A stretch of DNA of 7,514 nucleotides from an uncultured Porphyromonadaceae bacterium (lineage in GTDB: Bacteria; Bacteroidota; Bacteroidia; Bacteroidales; Muribaculaceae). Positions 1 to 5,152 of the stretch are shown one piece after another (position 1 is the first letter of the stretch; each line of letters opens with the position of its first letter). The position numbers were made by a program, and so were the translations under genes. The notes beneath the pieces are model-generated. The model made no database searches. It was not told the origin of the DNA and saw only the letters and a program-made list of their open reading frames with translations. The stretch lies in contig CAJJQT010000091.1 in the NCBI GenBank assembly GCA_905193995.1, positions 1 to 7,514 on the forward strand. Reading direction: 5' to 3'.

Positions 1-219
1 TTCGGCGGCCGACATGCGGCGCAGATCGTCGCCGTCGAGCAGCACTCTGCCCACCAGGGGCGGCTGGGAGCCGGTAAGGGTGCGCAGCAGGGTCGACTTG
101 CCGCTGCCGTTGGCGCCGATGAGCGCCGTCAGCGTGCCGGGCGCGGCTTCCGCGCAGACATCGGCCAAAACGGTCCGGTGGCCGTATCCGACAGTCAGAT
201 TTTTAGCGACAAGTGCCAT
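1..219 (-). CDS. ABC importer ATPase, FecE/BtuD type (N-terminal part, cut by window edge)
   Basis: This is the cytoplasmic ATP-hydrolysing subunit of the metal-chelate importer encoded by this operon. The 73 visible residues start MALVAKNLTVGYG, the usual first strand of an ABC nucleotide-binding domain. The Walker A P-loop GANGSGKST is at about residues 35-43, followed by LLRTLTG as in FecE/BtuD/FhuC. The Q-loop, the LSGGQ signature and Walker B lie beyond the left edge, so their integrity cannot be judged. The ATG at 219-217 is separated by one base from the TGA of the permease gene, so the two are almost certainly co-transcribed and translationally coupled. The family and importer class are secure from the P-loop and the neighbouring permease. 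The substrate (cobalamin, haem or Fe-siderophore) is not determinable from this fragment. Confidence 0.93.
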   Translation of the reverse strand, partial: MALVAKNLTVGYGHRTVLADVCAEAAPGTLTALIGANGSGKSTLLRTLTGSQPPLVGRVLLDGDDLRRMSAAE

Positions 220-220
220 A

Positions 221-1243
221 TCAGTTGAAGTAAAATATTGAGCGGCGGCGCACTATGATGTATATGATGACCGGAACGCCGATGACGGGCGTGACCGCGT
301 TGAGCGGTATGATGCCGCGCGGTCCGGGAGCTATGCAGGCGAGCAGACAGACGACTCCGACCGCCGCGCCGATCAGCGCCGAGGCCGGCAGCAGCCGCCG
401 GTGGTCGGAGGTGTGCAGGGCCAGACGCGCGATGTGGGGAACGACCAGGCCGATGAAGCCCACGGGGCCGCACCAGGCTGTCACGACAGCGGTCAGCGCG
501 CCCGAGAGCAGCAGCAGGCCGCGGCGGGTGGCGCGGATGCTGACTCCCGCCGACGCAGCGTAGCGCTCTCCGAGCAGCAGCGCGTTGAGAGTCTTGGCGT
601 AGAGGGCCGACAGCAATGCCGGTGCGGCCGTCAGCGCGGCGAAGGCGGGCAGCTCGGTCGAGGTGACGCCTCCGAAGCTCCCGAGCCCCCAGATGACGAA
701 GGTGTGGACGCTCTCGCGGGTAGCGAAGAAGTTGAGCAGCGAGATGGCCGACGAGGCCAGGTAGCCGATGAGGATGCCGACGATCAGCAGCATGGTCGAC
801 GACCGCAGCAGGGCCGACATCACTGTCAGCAGCAGCATCACGGCCAGGGCGCCCGCCAGCGCACCGGCCACCACCGCAGCGCGGCTCCACAGGCCGACGA
901 CGGCGCCGAGAGCCATGATCACTATGGCAACGCCGAGCGACGATCCGGCCGAGATGCCCAAGATCGACGGGCCGGCCAGCGGATTGTCGAAGGTGGTCTG
1001 CATCAGCAGCCCGGCCACCGAGAGGGCCATGCCGGCAAGGGCGGCCGTGGCCAGGGCCGGCAGTCGCGTCTCCAGCACGATGTAGTCCCAGGCCTGATTG
1101 CCCGAGCCGTGGCCGGTAATGATGTCGAGAATCGCGCCGGGCGGAATGTCGGCCGCACCGGCAAGCAGGCAGCCTGCGCCCGCAAGGATAAGTACTGCGG
1201 CCGTAAGAGCGAAAACCGTTGTCTGCCGTGATGCTGCCGTCAT
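221..1243 (-). CDS. FecCD/BtuC-family ABC transporter permease
   Basis: This 340-residue inner-membrane subunit forms the translocation channel for a metal chelate (Fe-siderophore, haem or cobalamin). The length fits the family (about 330-350). Hydrophobic segments run throughout, for example at residues 8-30, 64-82, 92-118, 122-145, 150-172, 243-262 and 288-305. Family hallmarks are visible: ETRLPAL near 58-64, then an MQTTFDNPLAGP stretch at 81-92, ILGISAG at 94-100, a probable ATPase-coupling segment LLLGERYAASAGV at 222-234, and GPVGFIGLVVPHIARL at 259-274. I chose the ATG at 1243-1241, not an upstream in-frame codon at 1375: the longer version would add 44 residues of low-complexity read-through of the upstream gene, and this ATG gives the typical ATGA overlap (its TGA partner at 1242-1240 ends the binding-protein gene). 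The stop at 223-221 lies one base before the ATPase start. Confidence 0.95.
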   Translation of the reverse strand: MTAASRQTTVFALTAAVLILAGAGCLLAGAADIPPGAILDIITGHGSGNQAWDYIVLETRLPALATAALAGMALSVAGLLMQTTFDNPLAGPSILGISAGSSLGVAIVIMALGAVVGLWSRAAVVAGALAGALAVMLLLTVMSALLRSSTMLLIVGILIGYLASSAISLLNFFATRESVHTFVIWGLGSFGGVTSTELPAFAALTAAPALLSALYAKTLNALLLGERYAASAGVSIRATRRGLLLLSGALTAVVTAWCGPVGFIGLVVPHIARLALHTSDHRRLLPASALIGAAVGVVCLLACIAPGPRGIIPLNAVTPVIGVPVIIYIIVRRRSIFYFN

Positions 1244-2349
1244 TTGAGCTGCCTGTAATATCTTAATCTGTAGCCCGGCTGCAGCTCGGGATGGAAAATG
1301 TGGACCATGTCGGCCAGCACGCGCTCGGGATGGAAGGCGATGTCGCGGAACATCGGCGTGGTGAGCGTGTTGCACACGTAGACCCCGGCCGGAAAGGCCG
1401 CGAACGCCCGCGCATGGGGCATGTCGGCCTCGAGGCGCGCCGCGTCGGTGTCGCCCATTTCATTGAGCAGCCAGAAGTCGGCACCGGCCGCGCTGGCCAT
1501 GACAGCCTCCTCCGCGAGCTGCTGCGAGCCGGTCGACGGCTCGTCGGCCCAGGGAAAGGCCGCGCCGGCGTCGGCCAGCATCCGCGCCTTGTAGCTTGCT
1601 CCGCCGGGCATGTACCACACCCCCGCGTAGGGCCGCTCGGTGATGACCGTCGGGCGCGTGGCGCAGCTGTCGGCCTTCGCGCTGAGCCGCCGGTAATCGG
1701 CCTTAACTCCGGCGAATATCGAGTCGGCGCCTTCGGGATTGCCGTAGAGGAGTCCGATCAGACGCAGCCACTCGGCCCGCGCCAGCGGATCAGGCTCCAG
1801 GTAGTCCGACATATAGATAATCGGAATCCCGGCCTTGGCCACCGCATCCGGCTCTGCGCCTTCCATGGGCGAGAGCAGTATGGCGTCGGGGCTGAGCGAA
1901 ATGATCTTCTCGACCGAGGGCGACATCGACGAGCCTATGTCGGCCACGCGGCCGTCGTCGAGCCGGGCTTTCATCGGATCGTCGGGTGCGAAATAGGCGG
2001 CGTCGGCCACTCCGGCCACGGCGTCGGCCCGGCCGAGTTCGTCGATGGCCGAGGTATGCACCATCGAGTAAACCACCGACCGCTGCAGCGGTACCTCTAC
2101 CACCGTGAAGCTGTCGGCCGGCACCTGCGGAGCGGTGCCGCGGGGCACCAGCGCGTAGCGCCCTACGACGGTACCGCCGTCCCAGGGTACAGAAACCTCG
2201 ACAGCCACATAGCCGTCGCGGTCGTCGATGTCGAGCAGGGTCGCCGCCTCGGCTCCGGCGGCAGGATGCAACGGGGCCGGGCGCGAGCACGCAGCCGCGG
2301 CGATCATCACGGCGCCCGCGGCCACCGGCCAGATTATCCTCATTTTCAT
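1240..2349 (-). CDS. Periplasmic substrate-binding lipoprotein of a metal-chelate ABC importer (BtuF/FepB-like)
   Basis: This 369-residue binding protein delivers substrate to the permease encoded next. It begins MKMRIIWPVA, followed by an alanine-rich hydrophobic segment and a lipobox ending AAAAC with the acylated Cys at residue 21, so it should be a signal-peptidase II lipoprotein. Two lobes of class III binding-protein type are recognisable: VVYSMVHTSAIDELG at about 92-106, then VEKIISLSPDAILLSP at 146-161, and GIPIIYMSDYLEPDPLARAEW at 174-194, which I recall as typical of the Bacteroidales version of the family. The C-terminal half has VWYMPGGASYKARMLADAG at 244-262 and ends with a HPERVLADMVHIFHPEL stretch. 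A GTG at 2358 is also in frame, but it would lie only about 8 nt from the predicted transcription start, so the ATG at 2349 (or 2343) is preferred. The order binding protein, permease, ATPase matches btuFCD-like operons. Substrate not resolved. Confidence 0.88.
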   Translation of the reverse strand: MKMRIIWPVAAGAVMIAAAACSRPAPLHPAAGAEAATLLDIDDRDGYVAVEVSVPWDGGTVVGRYALVPRGTAPQVPADSFTVVEVPLQRSVVYSMVHTSAIDELGRADAVAGVADAAYFAPDDPMKARLDDGRVADIGSSMSPSVEKIISLSPDAILLSPMEGAEPDAVAKAGIPIIYMSDYLEPDPLARAEWLRLIGLLYGNPEGADSIFAGVKADYRRLSAKADSCATRPTVITERPYAGVWYMPGGASYKARMLADAGAAFPWADEPSTGSQQLAEEAVMASAAGADFWLLNEMGDTDAARLEADMPHARAFAAFPAGVYVCNTLTTPMFRDIAFHPERVLADMVHIFHPELQPGYRLRYYRQLK

Positions 2350-2377
2350 GATTCGCACTTGATTGTTTGTGCAAATC
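2350..2377. promoter_or_regulatory. Imperfect inverted repeat overlapping the -7 box of the ABC operon (candidate operator)
   Basis: GATTCGCAC (2350-2358) and GTGCAAATC (2369-2377) are inverted copies matching at 8 of 9 positions, separated by 10 bp. The right arm overlaps most of the minus-strand -7 box, and the left arm sits in the short leader just before the ATG. That is where a repressor would block transcription. The sequence does not look like a classical Fur box, and no regulator can be assigned. Confidence 0.4.
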
Positions 2378-2402
2378 TAACAAAATAATGTGTGACAGCC
2401 AA
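2372..2402 (-). promoter_or_regulatory. Promoter of the ABC importer operon
   Basis: Read on the minus strand, TAGATTTG (2379-2372) is a perfect match to the Bacteroidota -7 consensus TAnnTTTG. TTGG (2402-2399) lies 19 bp upstream as the -33 element. The predicted transcription start is near 2366, leaving a leader of only about 16 nt before the ATG at 2349. That rules out a riboswitch in the leader of this promoter. Confidence 0.7.
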
Positions 2403-2439
2403 TTTTTACACGGCCCGAACTATAAAAATCATCAAAAAG

Positions 2440-2471
2440 CTTGCATTTGCAAAATATTGATTGTAACTTTG
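2440..2471 (+). promoter_or_regulatory. Promoter of the S24 regulator-rnhB operon
   Basis: TAACTTTG at 2464-2471 is a perfect TAnnTTTG -7 box, with CTTG at 2440-2443 as the -33 element and a 20-bp spacer. The predicted start near 2477 gives a leader of about 12 nt before the ATG at 2489. This argues against the in-frame TTG at 2441 as the start, since that codon lies upstream of the transcription start. Confidence 0.68.
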
Positions 2472-2474
2472 CAA
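2447..2474. promoter_or_regulatory. Paired TTGCAA palindromes in the S24 regulator promoter (candidate autoregulatory site)
   Basis: Two TTGCAA palindromes (2447-2452 and 2469-2474) are spaced 22 bp centre to centre, about two helical turns. The first is extended to TTTGCAAA and lies between the -33 and -7 boxes. The second overlaps the end of the -7 box. This could be a double site for a dimeric helix-turn-helix protein such as the gene product itself. The motif is short and AT-rich, so chance is a real alternative. Confidence 0.25.
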
Positions 2475-2488
2475 CAAACTTCAACACT

Positions 2489-3214
2489 ATGGAAAGCCTC
2501 ATTGAATATTTCGAGATGCCGAAGCCGTCGGCAACGATGCTCGACCGCCTCAAATACCTCGTCAACTCTTCGCACCGGTCCCAGGCCCAGTTCAGCCGCC
2601 TGATCGACATTGATCCGTCGTCGATGTCGCGCCTGCTCAGCGGCCGCATGCCCATCACCAACCACTTCGTCAACCGCCTTGTGGCCAATCTGGGCGTGTC
2701 GAAAGCGTGGTTCACCAAGGGCGACGGTGTCCCGTTCCCCCGCACCGACAGCCCCGCCACGGTTGCCGCCTCAGGCTCCGCCATGCAGCCTGCCGACACT
2801 TGCCAGCCCAAGGGCGCGCCCGTCTACGACATCGACGCCACCGCCGGCGTGGATCCGCTGAGCCGCATGTTTGCCGAGGACCGCATCATCGGTTACCTCG
2901 ACATCCCGGGCATACTGCCGTCGTGCCCCGTGATCCGCGTCTCGGGCGACTCCATGACGCCTACCGTCCCCAACGGCTCGTATATCTCGATCCGCGAGAT
3001 CCGCGACACGTCCATCATAGCCTGGGGCTCGATCTATCTGGTCGAACTCGAGGACTACCGTATGGTCAAGTACCTGCGCCGCAAGGCCGACGACAGCGAT
3101 GCCGTCGTGCTCCACAGCGAGAATCCCGCCTACGACGATATCGAAATCCGGCGCAGCGACATCAGGAAGCTTTTCCTGGTCGAGCGCGTCATAGATATGC
3201 GTACCATTGCGTAA
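2489..3214 (+). CDS. XRE-type helix-turn-helix regulator with C-terminal S24 (LexA/CI-like) peptidase domain
   Basis: This 241-residue protein is a predicted DNA-binding repressor able to cleave itself. Residues about 18-70 form a lambda-repressor-like helix-turn-helix (SQAQFSRLIDIDPSSMSRLLSG at 31-52, interrupted only by family-typical residues). A Ser/Ala/Pro-rich linker follows (82-108). Residues about 110-235 form the S24 fold. The catalytic Ser is S155 in VSGDSMTP and the Lys is K194 in YRMVKYLRR. An Ala-Gly pair at 119-120 (DATAG) lies 36 residues before the Ser, and the Ser-Lys gap is 39. Escherichia coli LexA has 35 and 37, so autocleavage at this bond is plausible. The start ATG at 2489 is set by the promoter at 2440-2471. 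An upstream in-frame TTG would precede the transcript. It is divergent from the ABC operon and overlaps rnhB by 8 bp. No phage genes are nearby, so it looks like a resident regulator, but its targets are unknown. Confidence 0.9.
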   Translation: MESLIEYFEMPKPSATMLDRLKYLVNSSHRSQAQFSRLIDIDPSSMSRLLSGRMPITNHFVNRLVANLGVSKAWFTKGDGVPFPRTDSPATVAASGSAMQPADTCQPKGAPVYDIDATAGVDPLSRMFAEDRIIGYLDIPGILPSCPVIRVSGDSMTPTVPNGSYISIREIRDTSIIAWGSIYLVELEDYRMVKYLRRKADDSDAVVLHSENPAYDDIEIRRSDIRKLFLVERVIDMRTIA

Positions 3215-3800
3215 GGCTCCCGAACCGCTTCCGACGTGCCTCGAGGCCGGGCGCCTCGAGGCCGGGTGCGACGAGGCCGGGCGCGGCTGCCTGGCCGGCC
3301 CGGTTGTGGCCGCCGCCGTCATACTGCCCGACGGCTACTCGCATCCCTGGCTCATGGACTCCAAGAAGCTCACCGAGCACCGCCGCGAGGAGATGCGCGA
3401 GATCGTCATGCGCGACGCCGTGGCCTGGGCCGTAGGCATCTGCTCGCCGCAGGAAATCGACGAGATCAACATTCTCAACGCATCTATCGAGGCCATGCAC
3501 CGCGCCCTGCGCGGCCTGGCCGTCCGTCCCGGAGCCATCATCGTCGACGGCAACTGCTTCAAGCCGTTCGAGGACATCCGGCACACCACCGTCGTGAAGG
3601 GCGACGCCAAATTCGCCAACATCGGCGCCGCCTCGATCATGGCCAAGACTACCCGTGATGCCATCATGGCGCGCCTCGACGCCGAGTACCCCGCCTACGG
3701 CTGGGCCGTCAACAAAGGATATCCGACCGCCGCACATCGCGCCGCCATCGCCGCTGCCGGCCCGTGCCTCCACCACCGCCGCTCCTTCCGCCTGCTGTAA
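3207..3800 (+). CDS. rnhB: Ribonuclease HII
   Basis: This enzyme cleaves the RNA strand of RNA-DNA hybrids and starts removal of single ribonucleotides from DNA in the cytoplasm. The 197 residues are the full family length. The N-terminal motif is CDEAGRGCLAGPV (21-33), with metal-binding D22 and E23 and the GRG loop. A third acidic residue is D114 in IIVDGN, and the fourth is D151 in MAKTTRD. The family signatures SKKLT (52-56), KGDAKFANIGAASIMAK (131-147) and NKGYPT (169-174) are all present. The only canonical start in frame is TTG at 3207-3209: an in-frame TAG at 3192 closes the frame upstream, and no ATG, GTG or TTG occurs before the catalytic motif. This start overlaps the end of the S24 gene by 8 bp, so translation is probably coupled. 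An odd feature is the duplicated segment just before the active-site motif (see the repeat at 3239). Confidence 0.96.
   Translation: MRKAPEPLPTCLEAGRLEAGCDEAGRGCLAGPVVAAAVILPDGYSHPWLMDSKKLTEHRREEMREIVMRDAVAWAVGICSPQEIDEINILNASIEAMHRALRGLAVRPGAIIVDGNCFKPFEDIRHTTVVKGDAKFANIGAASIMAKTTRDAIMARLDAEYPAYGWAVNKGYPTAAHRAAIAAAGPCLHHRRSFRLL
3239..3283 (+). repeat. 15-bp tandem repeat within the 5' end of rnhB
   Basis: Three consecutive 15-bp units occur at 3239-3253, 3254-3268 and 3269-3283. The first two differ at one base. The third shares the core CGAGGCCGGG and encodes the true catalytic Asp-Glu. At protein level they read CLEAG, RLEAG and CDEAG, so the repeat keeps the frame and adds five residues per copy before the active site. 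It could arise by slippage in GC-rich DNA. Confidence 0.8.
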
Positions 3801-3865
3801 TAGCAAAAGGTAATGCAAAAAAGTGTAGGTACATCGCTTTGCGATGTGCGAATAATTTTTGCTAT
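3800..3865. terminator. Nested, probably bidirectional intrinsic terminator between convergent genes
   Basis: An inner hairpin (3829-3849) has perfect arms ACATCGC and GCGATGT around a TTT loop, plus one G-T and one G-C pair at the base. On the plus strand it is followed by the T-rich AATAATTTTT. On the minus strand it is followed by a run of six T. An outer pair of 9-bp arms, ATAGCAAAA (3800-3808) and TTTTGCTAT (3857-3865), encloses it. The element fills the whole gap between the stop of rnhB (3800) and the stop of the convergent XRE gene (3868), so it can serve both transcripts. Confidence 0.75.
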
Positions 3866-3867
3866 GT

Positions 3868-4224
3868 CTACCATTCCGGGGCCTCCTCTGCTGCTATGGT
3901 TATGTTTTTGGGTGAACTTGCGCGGCGTCGCTGTTTCTTTTTCAGCGATTCCACAAATTCATAATATTCATTAGGACTCATCTCTTCCTCTTTGATCAGC
4001 GGCGACAACACATCAAGCTGCCCCAGCACCCGCAACAGCCGCATCAGTGAATCGAATGAGCTGATTTCGCCACTTTCAATTTTTTTCAGTGTCGATACTG
4101 AAATCTGGGCCTGATAAGCCAGATTCATCTGCGTGAGATTCTGCCGCAATCTGAGCCGGCGCATTTTTTGACCAATGCGCTGACAGATTACGCTATCGGG
4201 CATCATATAAATATTTTCCTCCAT
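3868..4224 (-). CDS. Small XRE-family (HipB-like) helix-turn-helix regulator, apparently without a toxin partner
   Basis: This 118-residue protein is a predicted cytoplasmic DNA-binding dimer. The helix-turn-helix covers about residues 14-68: IGQKMRRLRLRQNLTQMNLA (17-36), then the recognition segment ISVSTLKKIESGE (41-53) and a final helix FDSLMRLLRVLG (57-68). The remainder is a charged tail with a basic patch, KKKQRRR (95-101), and ends EEAPEW. It resembles the HipB-type antitoxins that in Bacteroidales usually sit directly upstream of a HipA-like kinase gene. Here no such gene follows: the terminator begins 2 bp past its stop. Base composition is lower in GC than its neighbours (25 of 60 bases at 4081-4140 against 41 of 60 at 3361-3420), which hints at horizontal acquisition. 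The ATG at 4224-4222 fits the promoter at 4250-4280. ATGs at 4206 and 4203 are alternatives. Confidence 0.85.
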   Translation of the reverse strand: MEENIYMMPDSVICQRIGQKMRRLRLRQNLTQMNLAYQAQISVSTLKKIESGEISSFDSLMRLLRVLGQLDVLSPLIKEEEMSPNEYYEFVESLKKKQRRRASSPKNITIAAEEAPEW

Positions 4225-4231
4225 AGTCGCG

Positions 4232-4274
4232 TTTTAAACTATTAGAATGCAAATATAGCAATAATAGTTTAAAA
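4232..4274. promoter_or_regulatory. Perfect 12-bp inverted repeat at the XRE promoter (candidate autoregulatory operator)
   Basis: TTTTAAACTATT (4232-4243) and AATAGTTTAAAA (4263-4274) are exact reverse complements separated by 19 bp. For the minus-strand promoter, one arm lies between the -33 and -7 boxes and the other covers the first transcribed bases, so the pair brackets the -7 box. Dimeric XRE/HipB proteins commonly bind paired inverted sites in their own promoters. Binding by this gene product is inferred. Confidence 0.6.
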
Positions 4275-4280
4275 TACAAC
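4250..4280 (-). promoter_or_regulatory. Promoter of the XRE regulator gene
   Basis: On the minus strand, TATATTTG (4257-4250) matches the -7 consensus TAnnTTTG exactly. GTTG (4280-4277) is the -33 element, with a 19-bp spacer. The predicted transcription start is near 4244, about 20 nt before the ATG at 4224. Confidence 0.7.
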
Positions 4281-4403
4281 TATAATTCAACATTTTTTTA
4301 CTGATTAGGTCTTTAGTCTTTGGCCGATTGCGGCGAGTTTGTTTTTCGTGCGGCGGCAATAAATGGCGGCTGGGTACGTTATATGGTTATAGATTCATCG
4401 ATT

Positions 4404-5066
4404 ATGAAAAGAATTTTAATTGCATTGGTGGCTGCGGTGTGCTCTCTGACGGCCGTCATGGGTCAGGAAAGCGAAAAGACTGTGATATGGGGCGTGCGCG
4501 CGGGCATCGACGTGAACATCCCCGGCAAATGGCACGGCAACGGAGCTTCGGTCGATATGTTCAAGAACGGCTGCGGCTTCACGGCCGGCGCGGTGTGCAA
4601 CGTCTGGCTCGGCCGCGGCTTCTATCTCGAGCCGGGGCTGTCGCTCTTCTACGATACTTATTCCTTCGACGACCTGATCCTTGCGGACAATGCCGGCGAG
4701 CCCGCGCAAAGCGATCCGTCGCTCTACAAGGTGGGCCTGCGCCTGCCCGTCATGGTCGGCTACAGCTTCAACATAGCCCAGCGGCTGCTGATGAGCGTCT
4801 ACACCGGCCCGGAACTCAGCTATGCTTTCGGCGGCAAGGTGCGTCTCGATGAAAATGTGGACACGAATGATATCGACACGGCCTTCGACCTCTTCGGCCC
4901 GGGCGGCCAGCGGCGCCTCGACTGCGCGTGGAAGATCGGCGTTGCGGCTCCGATAGGCCCGATCTCGATGAGCCTCGACTGCGCGCTGGGTCTGACGAAT
5001 CTCAACCGCAGCGAGATGTCGTTCCGCGAGTACCGCGTCACCGTGGGTGCGACTTACTATTTCTGA
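4404..5066 (+). CDS. Small outer-membrane beta-barrel protein (PorT/OMP_b-brl-like), function unknown
   Basis: The product is a 220-residue exported protein. Residues 1-20 (MKRILIALVAAVCSLTAVMG) form a signal peptide with likely cleavage before Q21. The mature part has alternating hydrophobic and polar strands ending in aromatic or glycine residues, for example GFYLEPGLSLFYDTYSF (72-88), LRLPVMVGYSF (112-122) and LLMSVYTGPELSYAFGG (128-144). The last strand, YRVTVGATYYF, ends in the C-terminal Phe typical of barrels recognised by the BAM machinery. Length and pattern fit the eight- to ten-stranded Bacteroidota family that includes PorT-like proteins. The ATG at 4404 is chosen because it opens directly into the signal peptide. 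The reading frame extends upstream to 4320 but that stretch has no export signal. No clear TAnnTTTG box precedes it; TAGTCTTTG at 4313-4321 is a weak candidate with one extra base. The gene stands alone. Specific role cannot be assigned. Confidence 0.82.
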   Translation: MKRILIALVAAVCSLTAVMGQESEKTVIWGVRAGIDVNIPGKWHGNGASVDMFKNGCGFTAGAVCNVWLGRGFYLEPGLSLFYDTYSFDDLILADNAGEPAQSDPSLYKVGLRLPVMVGYSFNIAQRLLMSVYTGPELSYAFGGKVRLDENVDTNDIDTAFDLFGPGGQRRLDCAWKIGVAAPIGPISMSLDCALGLTNLNRSEMSFREYRVTVGATYYF

Positions 5067-5075
5067 GGCGATAAA

Positions 5076-5152
5076 TCATAGGATTATATACGAAAAGAGG
5101 CAGTCTCACGATTGCCTCGATCCGTAAAAACCTTAAAAATCTAATCCTATGA
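5076..5152 (+). ncRNA. Candidate structured RNA: nested stem-loop enclosing a hairpin and the start codon of a micro-ORF
   Basis: The outer arms TCATAGGATTA (5076-5086) and TAATCCTATGA (5142-5152) are exact 11-bp reverse complements. Inside is a hairpin at 5097-5118 with arms GAGGCAGTC and GATTGCCTC (nine pairs, one of them G-T) and a TCAC loop. The outer stem contains the ATG (5149-5151) of the micro-ORF, so folding would hide that start. No T-tract follows the inner hairpin, so it is not a standard terminator. No known riboswitch class is recognised, and the function is unassigned. Confidence 0.4.

Noticed and set aside
401..1231. A 276-codon plus-strand frame opposite the permease gene
   Set aside because: Gln/Arg/Gly-rich low-complexity translation typical of the reverse complement of a membrane protein gene; the permease frame is unequivocal.
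1244..1375. A longer version of the permease starting at 1375
   Set aside because: It would overlap the upstream gene by 136 bp and add His/Arg-rich residues unlike any permease N-terminus; the ATGA junction at 1243 is standard.
1291..2388. A 365-codon plus-strand open frame opposite the binding-lipoprotein gene
   Set aside because: Composition is His/Gly/Arg-rich without motifs, and the minus frame has a lipobox and family features. Codon bias of GC-rich DNA explains the open antisense frame.
2441..2488. A TTG start 16 codons upstream for the S24 regulator
   Set aside because: The codon lies inside the -33 box and upstream of the predicted transcription start.
2489..3214. The S24 regulator as a prophage repressor
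   Set aside because: No integrase, Cro-like gene, phage structural gene or att-like repeat is visible, and the flanks are housekeeping and transport genes. A prophage outside the window cannot be excluded.
4390..5066. A transport link between the small barrel protein and the ABC importer
   Set aside because: They lie in different transcription units about 2 kb apart, with an unrelated repair gene and a regulator between them; no shared site was found.
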